Below, piece by piece: positions 9,270 to 17,874 of a stretch of 41,761 bases of DNA. Every line of letters begins with the position of its first letter. The first letter of the stretch is position 1. Source of the stretch: Candidatus Uhrbacteria bacterium (GTDB lineage Bacteria; Patescibacteriota; Patescibacteriia; UBA9934); assembly GCA_943359525.1 (NCBI GenBank), contig CALRHV010000008.1, positions 1 to 41,761 of the forward strand. The letters run 5' to 3'. The position numbers and the translations under genes were made by a program. The notes beneath the pieces were generated by a model. It saw only the letters and a program-made list of their open reading frames with translations, searched no databases and was not told where the DNA came from.

Positions 9270-10073
9270 ATGAAAAAACCTTCAAAAAAACTCTCTTTTT
9301 CTCGACGACTCGCGATGCTTGCCCCCTTGATGCTTTTGGCGGGCATTGCTGCGGTGCGTGCGACGGAGTTGCATCGAGCCGAAACTGGGCACTTGCTTTC
9401 TTTGGCGGATAGCCGTCATGTGGAGAATATGACGTGTACTGGGCTGTGTAGCGATGTATTGCTCGTGAGCGATCAGGAGCCTGATGTGAAGTATTACGAG
9501 GGAACGACCGAATCGACCTGTTCCGAAGCGATTCTTTGGGCGAATGAGGGTCGTGAGGGCCAGATTGTATTTGCCGGATATCAGTTTGTGGACGGGTATC
9601 AAGAGAATCTTCGAACGCGAACTTTTGGCCTGGATGTTTTGAATGGAATCGATATTGAATTTACGCTGCCAAACAGTGAAGACACACTTAAAGCGCGCGT
9701 GAAGGATACGGGAGAATGGAATTCGTTGGACTCCGTAGAATGCAATGAATTGATATGTTCTGGTTCAACAAGAGTGTTCACTGATCGCGATTCTGGTCGG
9801 GTGAAATTGTACGATTCGTGCGCATCGTCATCGGATAGCGTGAAAATTTATACGCTGTACCAGGCGCCGGAAGTTCATGGCCCAGACACTGACGACACAT
9901 ATCTCGTCGGGATTTCCCTTCGCGCATTGCCAAGTACTGGGTCGACATCCGGACGTGTTGAGGGCGCAGGATTCGAGCGAATATATGCGTCGTCCGAGCT
10001 AAAAGACGCAACGGTTCACGTTGTAGCTGATGTTGGCGACGTAACGTTTGAGTTCGATTTGGTGAAGGATTGA
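9270..10073 (+). CDS. Hypothetical secreted protein
   Basis: Signal peptide MKKPSKKLSFSRRLAMLAPLMLLAGIAAVRA; start inside ORF 9018; several Cys. Confidence 0.7.
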   Translation: MKKPSKKLSFSRRLAMLAPLMLLAGIAAVRATELHRAETGHLLSLADSRHVENMTCTGLCSDVLLVSDQEPDVKYYEGTTESTCSEAILWANEGREGQIVFAGYQFVDGYQENLRTRTFGLDVLNGIDIEFTLPNSEDTLKARVKDTGEWNSLDSVECNELICSGSTRVFTDRDSGRVKLYDSCASSSDSVKIYTLYQAPEVHGPDTDDTYLVGISLRALPSTGSTSGRVEGAGFERIYASSELKDATVHVVADVGDVTFEFDLVKD

Positions 10074-10085
10074 CGCTTCGTTCAC

Positions 10086-10217
10086 TCATCAACGGGTCCT
10101 GTCACCTCGGACCCCGTTACGGTGCTCACCGCGCACGAGACGTTCTCGGTAATCATCATCAGTATTCTGTGCTCGTTGCGCTCCGTACGGGGGCCTCCCT
10201 CGGTGCCACCCGTTGAT
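10086..10217 (+). repeat. ~130-bp dispersed element with TCAACGGGT...ACCCGTTGA ends, copy 1
   Basis: Shares TCATCAACGGGTCCTGTC, GGACCCCGTTACGGTGCTCA, CGTTGCGCTCCGTAC and GGGGGCCTCCCT.GG.GCCACCCGTTGA with reverse complement of 21084-21230. Confidence 0.85.
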
Positions 10218-10250
10218 TCGTTCGCTTCGCTCCGTGCTATAATTCTTCGT

Positions 10251-10934
10251 ATGATCACGTTCAAAAACGTGACAAAAGAATATCCACCAAAAACACATGC
10301 GCTAGCTGGTGTGAGTTTTCGTATTGAGGCGGGGGAGTTTGTTTCTATTACGGGGCAAAGTGGTTCGGGAAAGAGTACAGTTGCGAAACTCATCTTTGCC
10401 GAAGAGAAGCCAACGAGCGGCCATATTCACATCGGTGACTGGGATATCTCCAAGATTAGCCGATCGGATATTCCGGCGTTGCGCAGGCAAATCGGTATTG
10501 TTTTTCAAGACTTCAAATTGCTTCCAAAGAAAACCGCATTTGAAAATGTTGCATTTGGACTCGAAGTTGCAGGGGAATCGACGAAGCGAATTCGCGAGGT
10601 GGTGCCGCATGTACTCAAGATTGTTGGGCTCGGTGAGAAGGGAAGCCGCTATCCTCGTCAGCTTTCTGGAGGCGAGCAACAACGTGTTTCAATCGCGCGA
10701 GCGCTCGTGCATCGCCCGAAGATCATTATTGCCGACGAACCAACAGGAAACCTCGACGCTATTACTGCGCGTGAAATCATCGAGCTTTTTACCCGCATCA
10801 ACGATTTTGGTACCACGGTGGTTCTTGTTACGCACGATCGCGATATTGTGAACAGCCTACATCGTCGAGTGATTACGTTGCGTGATGGCAAAGTGTCGTC
10901 GGACGCAGAGAAAGGCAAATATCTTCTTGGCTAG
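10251..10934 (+). CDS. ftsE: Cell division ATP-binding protein FtsE
   Basis: MITFKNVTKEYP..., Walker A GQSGSGKST, LSGGEQQRVSIARAL, Walker B IIADEPTGNLD; adjacent to ftsX. Confidence 0.93.
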   Translation: MITFKNVTKEYPPKTHALAGVSFRIEAGEFVSITGQSGSGKSTVAKLIFAEEKPTSGHIHIGDWDISKISRSDIPALRRQIGIVFQDFKLLPKKTAFENVAFGLEVAGESTKRIREVVPHVLKIVGLGEKGSRYPRQLSGGEQQRVSIARALVHRPKIIIADEPTGNLDAITAREIIELFTRINDFGTTVVLVTHDRDIVNSLHRRVITLRDGKVSSDAEKGKYLLG

Positions 10935-10937
10935 CGT

Positions 10938-11849
10938 ATGACGTCATTTTTTCGCATTATCCGGTTTGCCCTTCAAAGCATGATGCGGAATTTTTGGTTG
11001 TCGTTCGTGACGGTGTCGGTATTCGTTCTTACGTTGATGACGGTAAATTCGGTGATTATCTTGAACGTGCTTGCAAACGCATCGGTAAAAAGTGTTGAAG
11101 GTCGCGTGCAGGTGACGGTGTATTTCACGTCGGACTCGTCGGAAAGCACGGTAAAAAATGTACAGAGCTATCTTCTTGGACTCTCACAGGTGAAGGATGC
11201 TTCGTATATTACGGCAGACGAAGCGCTCGTGAACTTCAAATTGAACCATCAAAACGATCCGGTGATTCTTGCTGCGCTTGATGAGGTTGACGGCAACCCG
11301 CTGGGCCAAGCACTCAAAATTCGTGCATACAACGCCAGTGACTTTCCGTTCATTCTTGAAGCGCTCGAAACGCCTGAGTACAAAACGTTTATTAAGGAAA
11401 AGAACTACGATAACTACGAATCCGCGCTTCGTGTGTTGAGCGATTTCTCTGAAAAGGTTCGTCTCGGGTTCTTGATTCTTGCCCTCTTTTTTGGCTTTAT
11501 TGCGATTCTCATCGTCTTCAACACGATTCGTGTGGCGATTTACGTGCATCGTGATGAGATCGGTATCATGAAACTCGTTGGTGCGAACGACTGGTTCGTG
11601 CGCGGTCCATTCTTATTCGAATCGTTGTTCTACGCATTGATTGCCACAGGAATCATGGCCGGTATTGTTGCTGCCACACTTTCCTTTGCAAATCCCTACA
11701 TCGTTGTCTTCTTCCAGGGCGTGGACGTGGATCTCGTCGCCTACTACACCGCCAACGCCCTCCCATTGTTCGGCGCCCAATTCGGCATTCTGGCGTTTTT
11801 GGGTCTGGGAACTACGGCCTTTGCGATGCGCAGATATTTGCGAGTGTAA
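10938..11849 (+). CDS. ftsX: Cell division protein FtsX
   Basis: Four-TM permease topology, NTIRVAIYVHRDEIGIMKLVGANDWFVRGPFLFES; follows ftsE. Confidence 0.92.
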   Translation: MTSFFRIIRFALQSMMRNFWLSFVTVSVFVLTLMTVNSVIILNVLANASVKSVEGRVQVTVYFTSDSSESTVKNVQSYLLGLSQVKDASYITADEALVNFKLNHQNDPVILAALDEVDGNPLGQALKIRAYNASDFPFILEALETPEYKTFIKEKNYDNYESALRVLSDFSEKVRLGFLILALFFGFIAILIVFNTIRVAIYVHRDEIGIMKLVGANDWFVRGPFLFESLFYALIATGIMAGIVAATLSFANPYIVVFFQGVDVDLVAYYTANALPLFGAQFGILAFLGLGTTAFAMRRYLRV

Positions 11850-11893
11850 CGGATTTTTGATACATTCTTTCGGCCGAAAAGGCAGGAGTTTCC

Positions 11894-12544
11894 ATGGTTC
11901 CCTCTCTCTGTGAGTCCGATCTCGTCTTCTTCGTCTTTACCGGTGGTCCAGGGCACGGCAAGGATTACCTTCTCGGGCTGCTGATGCTGGATCAGTGGTT
12001 TCAGGAGAATGCATCCTTCTTTTCGGAATCGGCTGAATGGACCATCACCGGTCACAAGATGACCGGTGATGACTTCGCGGATCGAGACACTCGGATCGCG
12101 TTCCAGAAAACTGTGGCGGCGGCTGGGATGCTCAAGTACCACCTGATGGTGCGGCGTGCCGTCCGTTCCGGGAAGCGATACGGATTCTTCAGTCGTCACA
12201 TGATCGATGGCAAAGTGTACGTAGACGGTGGCATCGAAGAACTCGAGTTCATCTCTGGGTTCACGCGGGAGGAAATGAGCCGGGGCGTGACTCACGTGAT
12301 CTGGTGCGGTCCGCCACCCGAGAAGGACTACGAACAGCACAACCCCGACGATCCGACGAAGAAGGGTTTTCGTTTCGAGTCCTATTCTCGCGCCGTGGAC
12401 CTCGGCCAAGCCGTGCTCGTCGCATACAGGGATCATCACCATTCCGTGCATGAAGTGCACGGGACGGAAGACCCGAACGACAAGTACCGCGCGCTTCGCA
12501 GGAGGTTGCACGAACTCGATCCGAACATTCCCGATCTCGAGTGA
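11894..12544 (+). CDS. Hypothetical protein with atypical P-loop (GGPGHGKD)
   Basis: Walker-A-like FVFTGGPGHGKDYLL at N terminus; C/G-ending codons; own terminator downstream. Confidence 0.65.
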   Translation: MVPSLCESDLVFFVFTGGPGHGKDYLLGLLMLDQWFQENASFFSESAEWTITGHKMTGDDFADRDTRIAFQKTVAAAGMLKYHLMVRRAVRSGKRYGFFSRHMIDGKVYVDGGIEELEFISGFTREEMSRGVTHVIWCGPPPEKDYEQHNPDDPTKKGFRFESYSRAVDLGQAVLVAYRDHHHSVHEVHGTEDPNDKYRALRRRLHELDPNIPDLE

Positions 12545-12572
12545 GATCGGTAAGTCACAGCATCAACGACGC

Positions 12573-12604
12573 GAACGGTGCCACCCACGAGGGAGGCGCC
12601 GTTC
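12573..12604 (+). terminator. Terminator-like hairpin GAACGGTGCC-ACCCACGAGGGA-GGCGCCGTTC
   Basis: 10-bp stem just downstream of 11894-12544; near-identical to reverse complement of 29894-29926. Confidence 0.65.
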
Positions 12605-12610
12605 ATGCGT

Positions 12611-13579
12611 TCATTTCATCTTCCATTCGATTGGTGCGGTCTGAATTTCTTTGACGATTTCTCGGCGATGTTCGCTGATTTCTTTGGTGAGCTCGTCAAT
12701 AACCTCGGTTCGTTTTTCCATTTCATTTTCGTACAGCCCTGCTTCTGCAAGATCTTCCGCAAGGATTTCTGTGGTGATGCCGAACTCTGCATAAAATACA
12801 GACCATTCGGTAATCCACTGTGCTTTGTCCAGTACCCATTCATCTTTGTCGCCCATTTCAAGATCGTCTTTGAGCTGCTGCAGTGCTTCTCGGGTTTCTC
12901 CGGCATCGATACGCGCTCGCGCTTCCTCAAGTTTGTCGCGGCGATTGAGGTCAAGGGAAACGAGAAGATTCGTCGGTCCAATATATAGGCCGCCTTGCAT
13001 GTAGGCGAAGTCGTTGTGCTTGCGAATGATTCTTGCGAGCTCTGGATTGGCGTAGTCGGGATTGCTTGCAAGCAGTTCTTGTTCGATTGTGGCGTCGTGG
13101 CTGCAAAGAAAATGTGTGCATTCGTGTACCACAAGTGTGGAATCCCATGCGTCTTCCTCGTCCGAGTTGAGGACAACGAAATTATCCGATCGGTCGGTTG
13201 GCGTGCCGTCGGCAGGGGAGTGGAAGCCGATGGCGTTGACGTCGCCTCCGGCCATCACGGACGTTGGGCCAGCGTAAAAAGCTCCGTTTGCCCAATAGTA
13301 GTCCATCGTTTCCTGCGTCTCGTCGATTGCATCAATCATGGCTTCTGGATTGTCCGCGGATCCATATTCGTCAACCCATCCGCCATTCATTGAGTGAACG
13401 ATTTCTTTGACGATTGGCGTGGCTTCTTTTGCAACGTTAACAAGATATTCCACTTTGTCGTATTGCTCGTCGTTCAGTTTGCTCGTTCCTTCCGGTGGCT
13501 CGCCACAGCCGGTAATGGCGAGTGTGGCGGGGAGAATGATGGATTTTGTGATGCGCTCAAGGGAATCGAGGATGGTCAT
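12611..13579 (-). CDS. Putative lipoprotein with HExxH (HECTH) zincin-like motif
   Basis: Lipobox-like ATLAITGC; LVVHECTHFLCSHDATIEQELLAS; start at MTILDSLE rather than ORF start 13669. Confidence 0.7.
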   Translation of the reverse strand: MTILDSLERITKSIILPATLAITGCGEPPEGTSKLNDEQYDKVEYLVNVAKEATPIVKEIVHSMNGGWVDEYGSADNPEAMIDAIDETQETMDYYWANGAFYAGPTSVMAGGDVNAIGFHSPADGTPTDRSDNFVVLNSDEEDAWDSTLVVHECTHFLCSHDATIEQELLASNPDYANPELARIIRKHNDFAYMQGGLYIGPTNLLVSLDLNRRDKLEEARARIDAGETREALQQLKDDLEMGDKDEWVLDKAQWITEWSVFYAEFGITTEILAEDLAEAGLYENEMEKRTEVIDELTKEISEHRREIVKEIQTAPIEWKMK

Positions 13580-13599
13580 AGATGGAGATAGTGTAGCGC

Positions 13600-13639
13600 A
13601 CCAACAAAACACCAGCCATGGGGCTGGTGTTTTGTTGGT
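13600..13639. terminator. 18-bp perfect stem ACCAACAAAACACCAGCC/GGCTGGTGTTTTGTTGGT
   Basis: Perfect inverted repeat between tRNA-Gln 3' end and the lipoprotein gene. Confidence 0.7.
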
Positions 13640-13709
13640 TCCGGGACGTGGATTCGAACCACGGTTCACGGCTTCAAAGGCCGCTGTCCTGCCGTTAGAC
13701 GATCCCGGA
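13636..13709 (-). tRNA. tRNA-Gln(TTG), CCA encoded
   Basis: Reverse complement TCCGGGATCGTCTAACGGCAGG...CTTTGAA...GGTTCGAATCC...TCCCGGAACCA. Confidence 0.9.
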
Positions 13710-13802
13710 GGAATCGAAGCGAAGTGTATCGCAACCTGAAAGAATCATCAAAGCGGGACGTTCCAGAACGGCGCCTATTTTTGCCTATATTCGTCGTTTT
13801 CA

Positions 13803-13831
13803 TTGACAAAACGGCACTTTTGTGGTATAGT
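13803..13831 (+). promoter_or_regulatory. Sigma70-like promoter
   Basis: TTGACA - 17 nt - TATAGT; ~125-nt leader to ATG13957. Confidence 0.8.
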
Positions 13832-13956
13832 AGTTCGTCAGTGGGAATCCCTTCTTTTCACGAAAATCTGTTGAATAGGTGATTCAACGGGCTTTCGTGG
13901 AGAGAATTCTTTCTCCACACCGCTCCTGCCCCGCCACTCAATCCCCGGAGAACCGC

Positions 13957-15090
13957 ATGTCCCGCAACGCAGCTCACTTCGCTTCTCGTGCCTCCCGCGT
14001 CCAGGACGCTTTCGCCTTCCAAACCGACCGCAACATGGGCCGGACCTCGGCGCCGGAATACAGCCGCGAGATCTTCGTCCTGGATCGGATGCAGGTCGTC
14101 CGTCGGCCCGTCATCGATCGCCGCAAGGTGATCCCGATGGACCGTGCCGCCGTTAACAACGCGGCGGAGATCGCTCGCAATGCGGAGTTGGAGGCCAAGC
14201 GCCAGGCCGCCAAGGATGATCGCGCCGAGCAGGCTCGCAAGGCCACCGAAGTCGCCGAGGCCGCGCAGCGCAAGCAGCGTGAGCTCGTCGCCACTCGTTC
14301 CGAGCTCACGGCGTTCATCCAGAAGATGGACGATGCCGCGATCGCTTATGCCTGGAATGGTTCCCGTGATCGGGCTTGGCTCGTTCAGAATACTGCGAAT
14401 GCGGATCTGAACTGGATCAGCTTGGTGCGCGAGGGGCTCGAAAGCGCGATTGTGCGCCACCAGGAAGCGGAGGGGTATCGTCGCCGGAAAATCGAGGACG
14501 AGCAGTCCCTCCTTCGCAAGGAGCGGGACGAGTTGGCGTCGCTCTTCCAGCATGCGGACATGGCAGCAGTCGACTCCATCTGGGGCTCGGGCCGTTCCCG
14601 CTGGACGTTCGTTTGCTGGGCCCGAGATCTCAATCTTGAGGAGGTGCGTAGCGTTCGTGCTCGCCTCGAGGCCGGTATCAAGAGCTACGCGGAGGCGAAG
14701 GCAAAGCTCGATCCCAAGAGCAAGCACTTCGACGTGCTGGCGCACCTCAAGGCCAACGCCGGGAAGCCCGTTTCCGCCGCCGCCTCGTGTCCCTCGAAAG
14801 AGGAGCTTGAAGCGCTCGGTCGGAAGGTTAACGGCGAGAAGAAGGAGAAGACGATGGTCTACTACTTCGACTCCCCCAATCGGACGCTTAGTGATCGGAT
14901 CCTGGCTCTCAGCCCGGTGACGGTTGCGCGGCTTCACACGGAGAAGCCGGTGCCGCACACCTGGCCGACGATCGAACGAATCCTGAACGCTGTTCGCGGC
15001 GCGAAGACCAAGTTCGAAGGGCGAGTGATCGAGGACAAGGGCGCGCTTATCCGCATCCAAACCTTCGTTGCCTGGTGCGAGCAGGGCTGA
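13957..15090 (+). CDS. Hypothetical Ala/Glu/Arg-rich coiled-coil protein with internal duplication
   Basis: ORF 13879-15090, start placed at MSRNAAHF after GGAGA; strong promoter upstream and hairpin terminator downstream. Confidence 0.7.
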   Translation: MSRNAAHFASRASRVQDAFAFQTDRNMGRTSAPEYSREIFVLDRMQVVRRPVIDRRKVIPMDRAAVNNAAEIARNAELEAKRQAAKDDRAEQARKATEVAEAAQRKQRELVATRSELTAFIQKMDDAAIAYAWNGSRDRAWLVQNTANADLNWISLVREGLESAIVRHQEAEGYRRRKIEDEQSLLRKERDELASLFQHADMAAVDSIWGSGRSRWTFVCWARDLNLEEVRSVRARLEAGIKSYAEAKAKLDPKSKHFDVLAHLKANAGKPVSAAASCPSKEELEALGRKVNGEKKEKTMVYYFDSPNRTLSDRILALSPVTVARLHTEKPVPHTWPTIERILNAVRGAKTKFEGRVIEDKGALIRIQTFVAWCEQG

Positions 15091-15122
15091 GTGACTGTGA
15101 CATCACGGTGACTCACGACGGC

Positions 15123-15155
15123 GGGCCGGAAGACGAAAGTCTCCCGGTCCGCAGT
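15123..15155 (+). terminator. Terminator-like hairpin GGGCCGG...CCGGTCC followed by TTTGTTTT
   Basis: Inverted repeat and T-rich tail after 13957-15090. Confidence 0.6.
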
Positions 15156-15207
15156 TTGTTTTAAAGACTTGGTGTGTTCAATGCAGCGTGAGATACTGAA
15201 TTGAGAT

Positions 15208-15897
15208 ATGTCCAAAGTCGCTGTTGCCCAAGGGAACGATTCTGCGCATGCGATCCGCGAGGCGATCGACAATCTTGGTAGTCCATTCATCAATCTCGCA
15301 AAGTTTGCGCGATCGGTGTGTATTGTTTCAACAGGATCGGACGAATCAACCCAAGCCGTCATCGATGCGATCGACTTTCACAGCCGCGCGCCGATTCATG
15401 TTCTGAATGCCGATGATGAAAACGATGTCATCGAAGCATTGATTCCTCAGGGGGAGGTGCGAGCCCCCATCCGCCGTCCACGCTCCATTATCGACGCCGA
15501 TGTCGTCATCACCATCGCGCCGATGCTCGCGGATCGTAACCGGCGAACTGCGTTATCGATCGAACAGTTTCTTTTTGCCACGTGGTATGTACCAGAACGT
15601 CGCACCACACATGGATTCGTTCGGAGCCATGAACCATGGCTGGAGGGGGATTTGCGCGATTGTGTTCTCGCTGATCTGTACGCTCAACGACCTATCGACC
15701 TCGCGATCATCGATGGAACAGCTACGACCGGCATCGCCCTTGCGAGTTTTGATCCCGTTGCCATCGACGCCGTAGCGATGCATATGAACGGAATCGACCC
15801 AGAATCCGTTGGCTATCTTTCCGTATTATCGCAACAAGGACTGGGTGTTTGTACGCTTTCCAAGATTGATATTCCACTTGGGCTCATTTCACGGTAA
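15208..15897 (+). CDS. DUF362-like protein
   Basis: IIDADVVITIAPML, ALASFDPVAIDAVAMHMNGIDPESVGYL resembles DUF362 C-terminal signature. Confidence 0.6.
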   Translation: MSKVAVAQGNDSAHAIREAIDNLGSPFINLAKFARSVCIVSTGSDESTQAVIDAIDFHSRAPIHVLNADDENDVIEALIPQGEVRAPIRRPRSIIDADVVITIAPMLADRNRRTALSIEQFLFATWYVPERRTTHGFVRSHEPWLEGDLRDCVLADLYAQRPIDLAIIDGTATTGIALASFDPVAIDAVAMHMNGIDPESVGYLSVLSQQGLGVCTLSKIDIPLGLISR

Positions 15898-15919
15898 GAT
15901 AATTGTATTAGACTGATAT

Positions 15920-15959
15920 CCTGCGAGAGATCCTTCGGCATTCGCCTCAGGATGACTGA
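15920..15959. repeat. Solo REP-like end CCTGCGAGAGATCCTTCGGCATTCGCCTCAGGATGACTGA
   Basis: Same family as ends at 23349, 23704, 33137, 33187, 35236 and 35597. Confidence 0.8.
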
Positions 15960-15993
15960 ATCAATTTTCACCCCTTACATTTTATTTCCACGT

Positions 15994-16482
15994 ATGCCCA
16001 CCTGTATTTTTCCTGGTCGGTTTCAGCCGTTTCACGAAGGTCATCTGCTCGTGGTGCAGGGCATGATGAAAATTCACGGCAATGCCACTATCGCGATTTG
16101 CGACGGTAAATCGGAGCACGGTTCGGACACGCCGTTTACCGTGGCGCAACGTCACGAAATGATCAGCGCCGCTTTACTCTCGGCCGACATCACCGAGGCA
16201 GCAATCGTCGACGTTACCGATAAACCAACGGATGAGCAGTGGGTGGACGCAGTACTCGATGCTGCAGGCCGACCGACTGAACCGTTGGTGTGGAGTGGAC
16301 GTGACGAGATTCGCGCGATGTTCGAGATGAAATCGATTGCGACGAAAAAGATTGTTCCCGTTCCCGGCATCGACGGCGCCGCGATTCGTACAGCAATCGT
16401 AAACGGCAAGATCGATGAATGGCGAAAAAAGATTCCTGCTGGTGCACTGGATGTGGTAATGGAAATTGTGAACAAACGGTAA
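15994..16482 (+). CDS. Cytidylyltransferase-like nucleotidyltransferase (NadM/NMNAT-like)
   Basis: FPGRFQPFHEGHLLVVQ (H/TxGH-type motif), ISAALL, GIDGAAIRTAI. Confidence 0.8.
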   Translation: MPTCIFPGRFQPFHEGHLLVVQGMMKIHGNATIAICDGKSEHGSDTPFTVAQRHEMISAALLSADITEAAIVDVTDKPTDEQWVDAVLDAAGRPTEPLVWSGRDEIRAMFEMKSIATKKIVPVPGIDGAAIRTAIVNGKIDEWRKKIPAGALDVVMEIVNKR

Positions 16483-16488
16483 ACGTGT

Positions 16489-16523
16489 AACGGCCCGGGT
16501 CTCTCTCGAGATCCGGGCCGTTT
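16489..16523. terminator. Bidirectional terminator AACGGCCCGGGTCT/AGATCCGGGCCGTTT
   Basis: Strong GC stem with A/T ends between convergent genes. Confidence 0.75.
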
Positions 16524-16537
16524 CCGTCGTGGTGTGG

Positions 16538-17026
16538 TCAACTTCCAAGCGCACACTTCACGATGTCATCGAAGACGCTCTGGGCCTGCCGCAGATCCTT
16601 CGGGTCGTTGGTGATGGTGGGAGCGATCATGAGCGTTTCTTTTCCGATCGCTGCCGCGCCAACGGCATCGATGAGACCGTCCCCGTTGCCTTCGGCCATG
16701 CTGAACGCCACTGTGCCGCTGCCCTTCAGGTCGATGAGCAGCATTGCCATGATGCCGAGCGGAGTGCTGTTGTCCACAGCCGATCCGACGCGGATTTCTG
16801 CGTGGTTTCCGCACTTGGGGACAGCCCACTGCCATTCGTCCGTGAGGACGTCGCCTACCATCATTCGCTGGTAGACACCGACGCTTTTGGCTTTCTGCAC
16901 GAGCGACCGCATGTCGGTTGGCGTGGCGCCGGATGCGGAACGGCTGTACATGGCGGCGCTGAGGATGATGAGCAGGCCGATGACGGCCAGAGCGAGAGTG
17001 ACGTTTTCCTGTCTGCGTGTAGCCAT
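16538..17026 (-). CDS. Hypothetical membrane-anchored protein
   Basis: N-terminal TM MATRRQENVTLALAVIGLLIILSAAMY; convergent with upstream gene; flanked by terminator. Confidence 0.65.
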   Translation of the reverse strand: MATRRQENVTLALAVIGLLIILSAAMYSRSASGATPTDMRSLVQKAKSVGVYQRMMVGDVLTDEWQWAVPKCGNHAEIRVGSAVDNSTPLGIMAMLLIDLKGSGTVAFSMAEGNGDGLIDAVGAAAIGKETLMIAPTITNDPKDLRQAQSVFDDIVKCALGS

Positions 17027-17109
17027 TGAAAATCTCCGCGGCTAATATTAGCAGATTTTGTTGGAAAACTCAAGACCGAGCCTTGTGGGATCGGTCTTTT
17101 CAAGTTCCA

Positions 17110-17847
17110 TCACTTTTTAAATCCCTCGATCGCCTTGAGAACTTCGAGTGGTACTGCGAACACCACGGTGTTTGATGCGTCGGAAGAAATATCGTTGATC
17201 GAGTTTAGCGTTCGGAGATGCAGGGCGCCTGGAGCTGCGGAAAGCGTGGCTGCGGCGCGCGCCAGGTTTTCTGCGGCGGCAACTTCACCTTCTGAGTTAA
17301 TGATCACGGCGCGGCGCTCGCGTTCAGCTTCGGCTTGCTTTGCGATAGTGCGCACCATGTCTGGTGGCAAGTTGATGTCCTTCAGCTCAACGGCCGTGAC
17401 TTCTACGCCCCATCCGCCAGTTGCCGCTTCAACAAGCTGTTCGATACGGCTGGAGATTTGCTGACGCTGAGAAAGAAGCTCATCCAGCGTGACTTCGCCA
17501 ACCACGTTGCGCATTGTTGTCTGCGCAAGCTGCAATACTGCCCAATGGACGTGTTCGACTTCGATCACCGATTTCTGTGCGTCGACGATTTTGTAGTAGA
17601 TGACGGCAGTAATTTTTGCGGAAACGTTGTCCTTGGTGATCGCGTCTTGTGGGGGAACTTCAACAGCCTTTAATCGAAGGTCAACTTTCGTCATGGATTG
17701 AAAAACAGGGAATACGATGCGCCATCCTGGATTGATCATGTTTGAGTATCGTCCCATTGTGAACTTTACACCGCGTTCGTATTGATTCACCTGACGAAGC
17801 GAAATAAGAACGACGAGCACAAGAAGAACGATGAAAAAATAGGACAT
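17110..17847 (-). CDS. SPFH/Band 7 (stomatin/slipin-like) protein
   Basis: TM plus NQYERGVKFTMGRYSNMINPGWRIVFPVFQSMTKVDLR, VEVPPQDAITKDNV, AVELKDINLP. Confidence 0.92.
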   Translation of the reverse strand: MSYFFIVLLVLVVLISLRQVNQYERGVKFTMGRYSNMINPGWRIVFPVFQSMTKVDLRLKAVEVPPQDAITKDNVSAKITAVIYYKIVDAQKSVIEVEHVHWAVLQLAQTTMRNVVGEVTLDELLSQRQQISSRIEQLVEAATGGWGVEVTAVELKDINLPPDMVRTIAKQAEAERERRAVIINSEGEVAAAENLARAAATLSAAPGALHLRTLNSINDISSDASNTVVFAVPLEVLKAIEGFKK

Positions 17848-17874
17848 AGAAAGAGTAAAGAGTATGCAATATGT

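Noticed and set aside
13858-15060. 400-aa minus-strand ORF antisense to the coiled-coil gene
   Set aside because: Shadow ORF of a GC-rich Ala/Glu/Arg gene; the plus strand has a consensus promoter, start and terminator.
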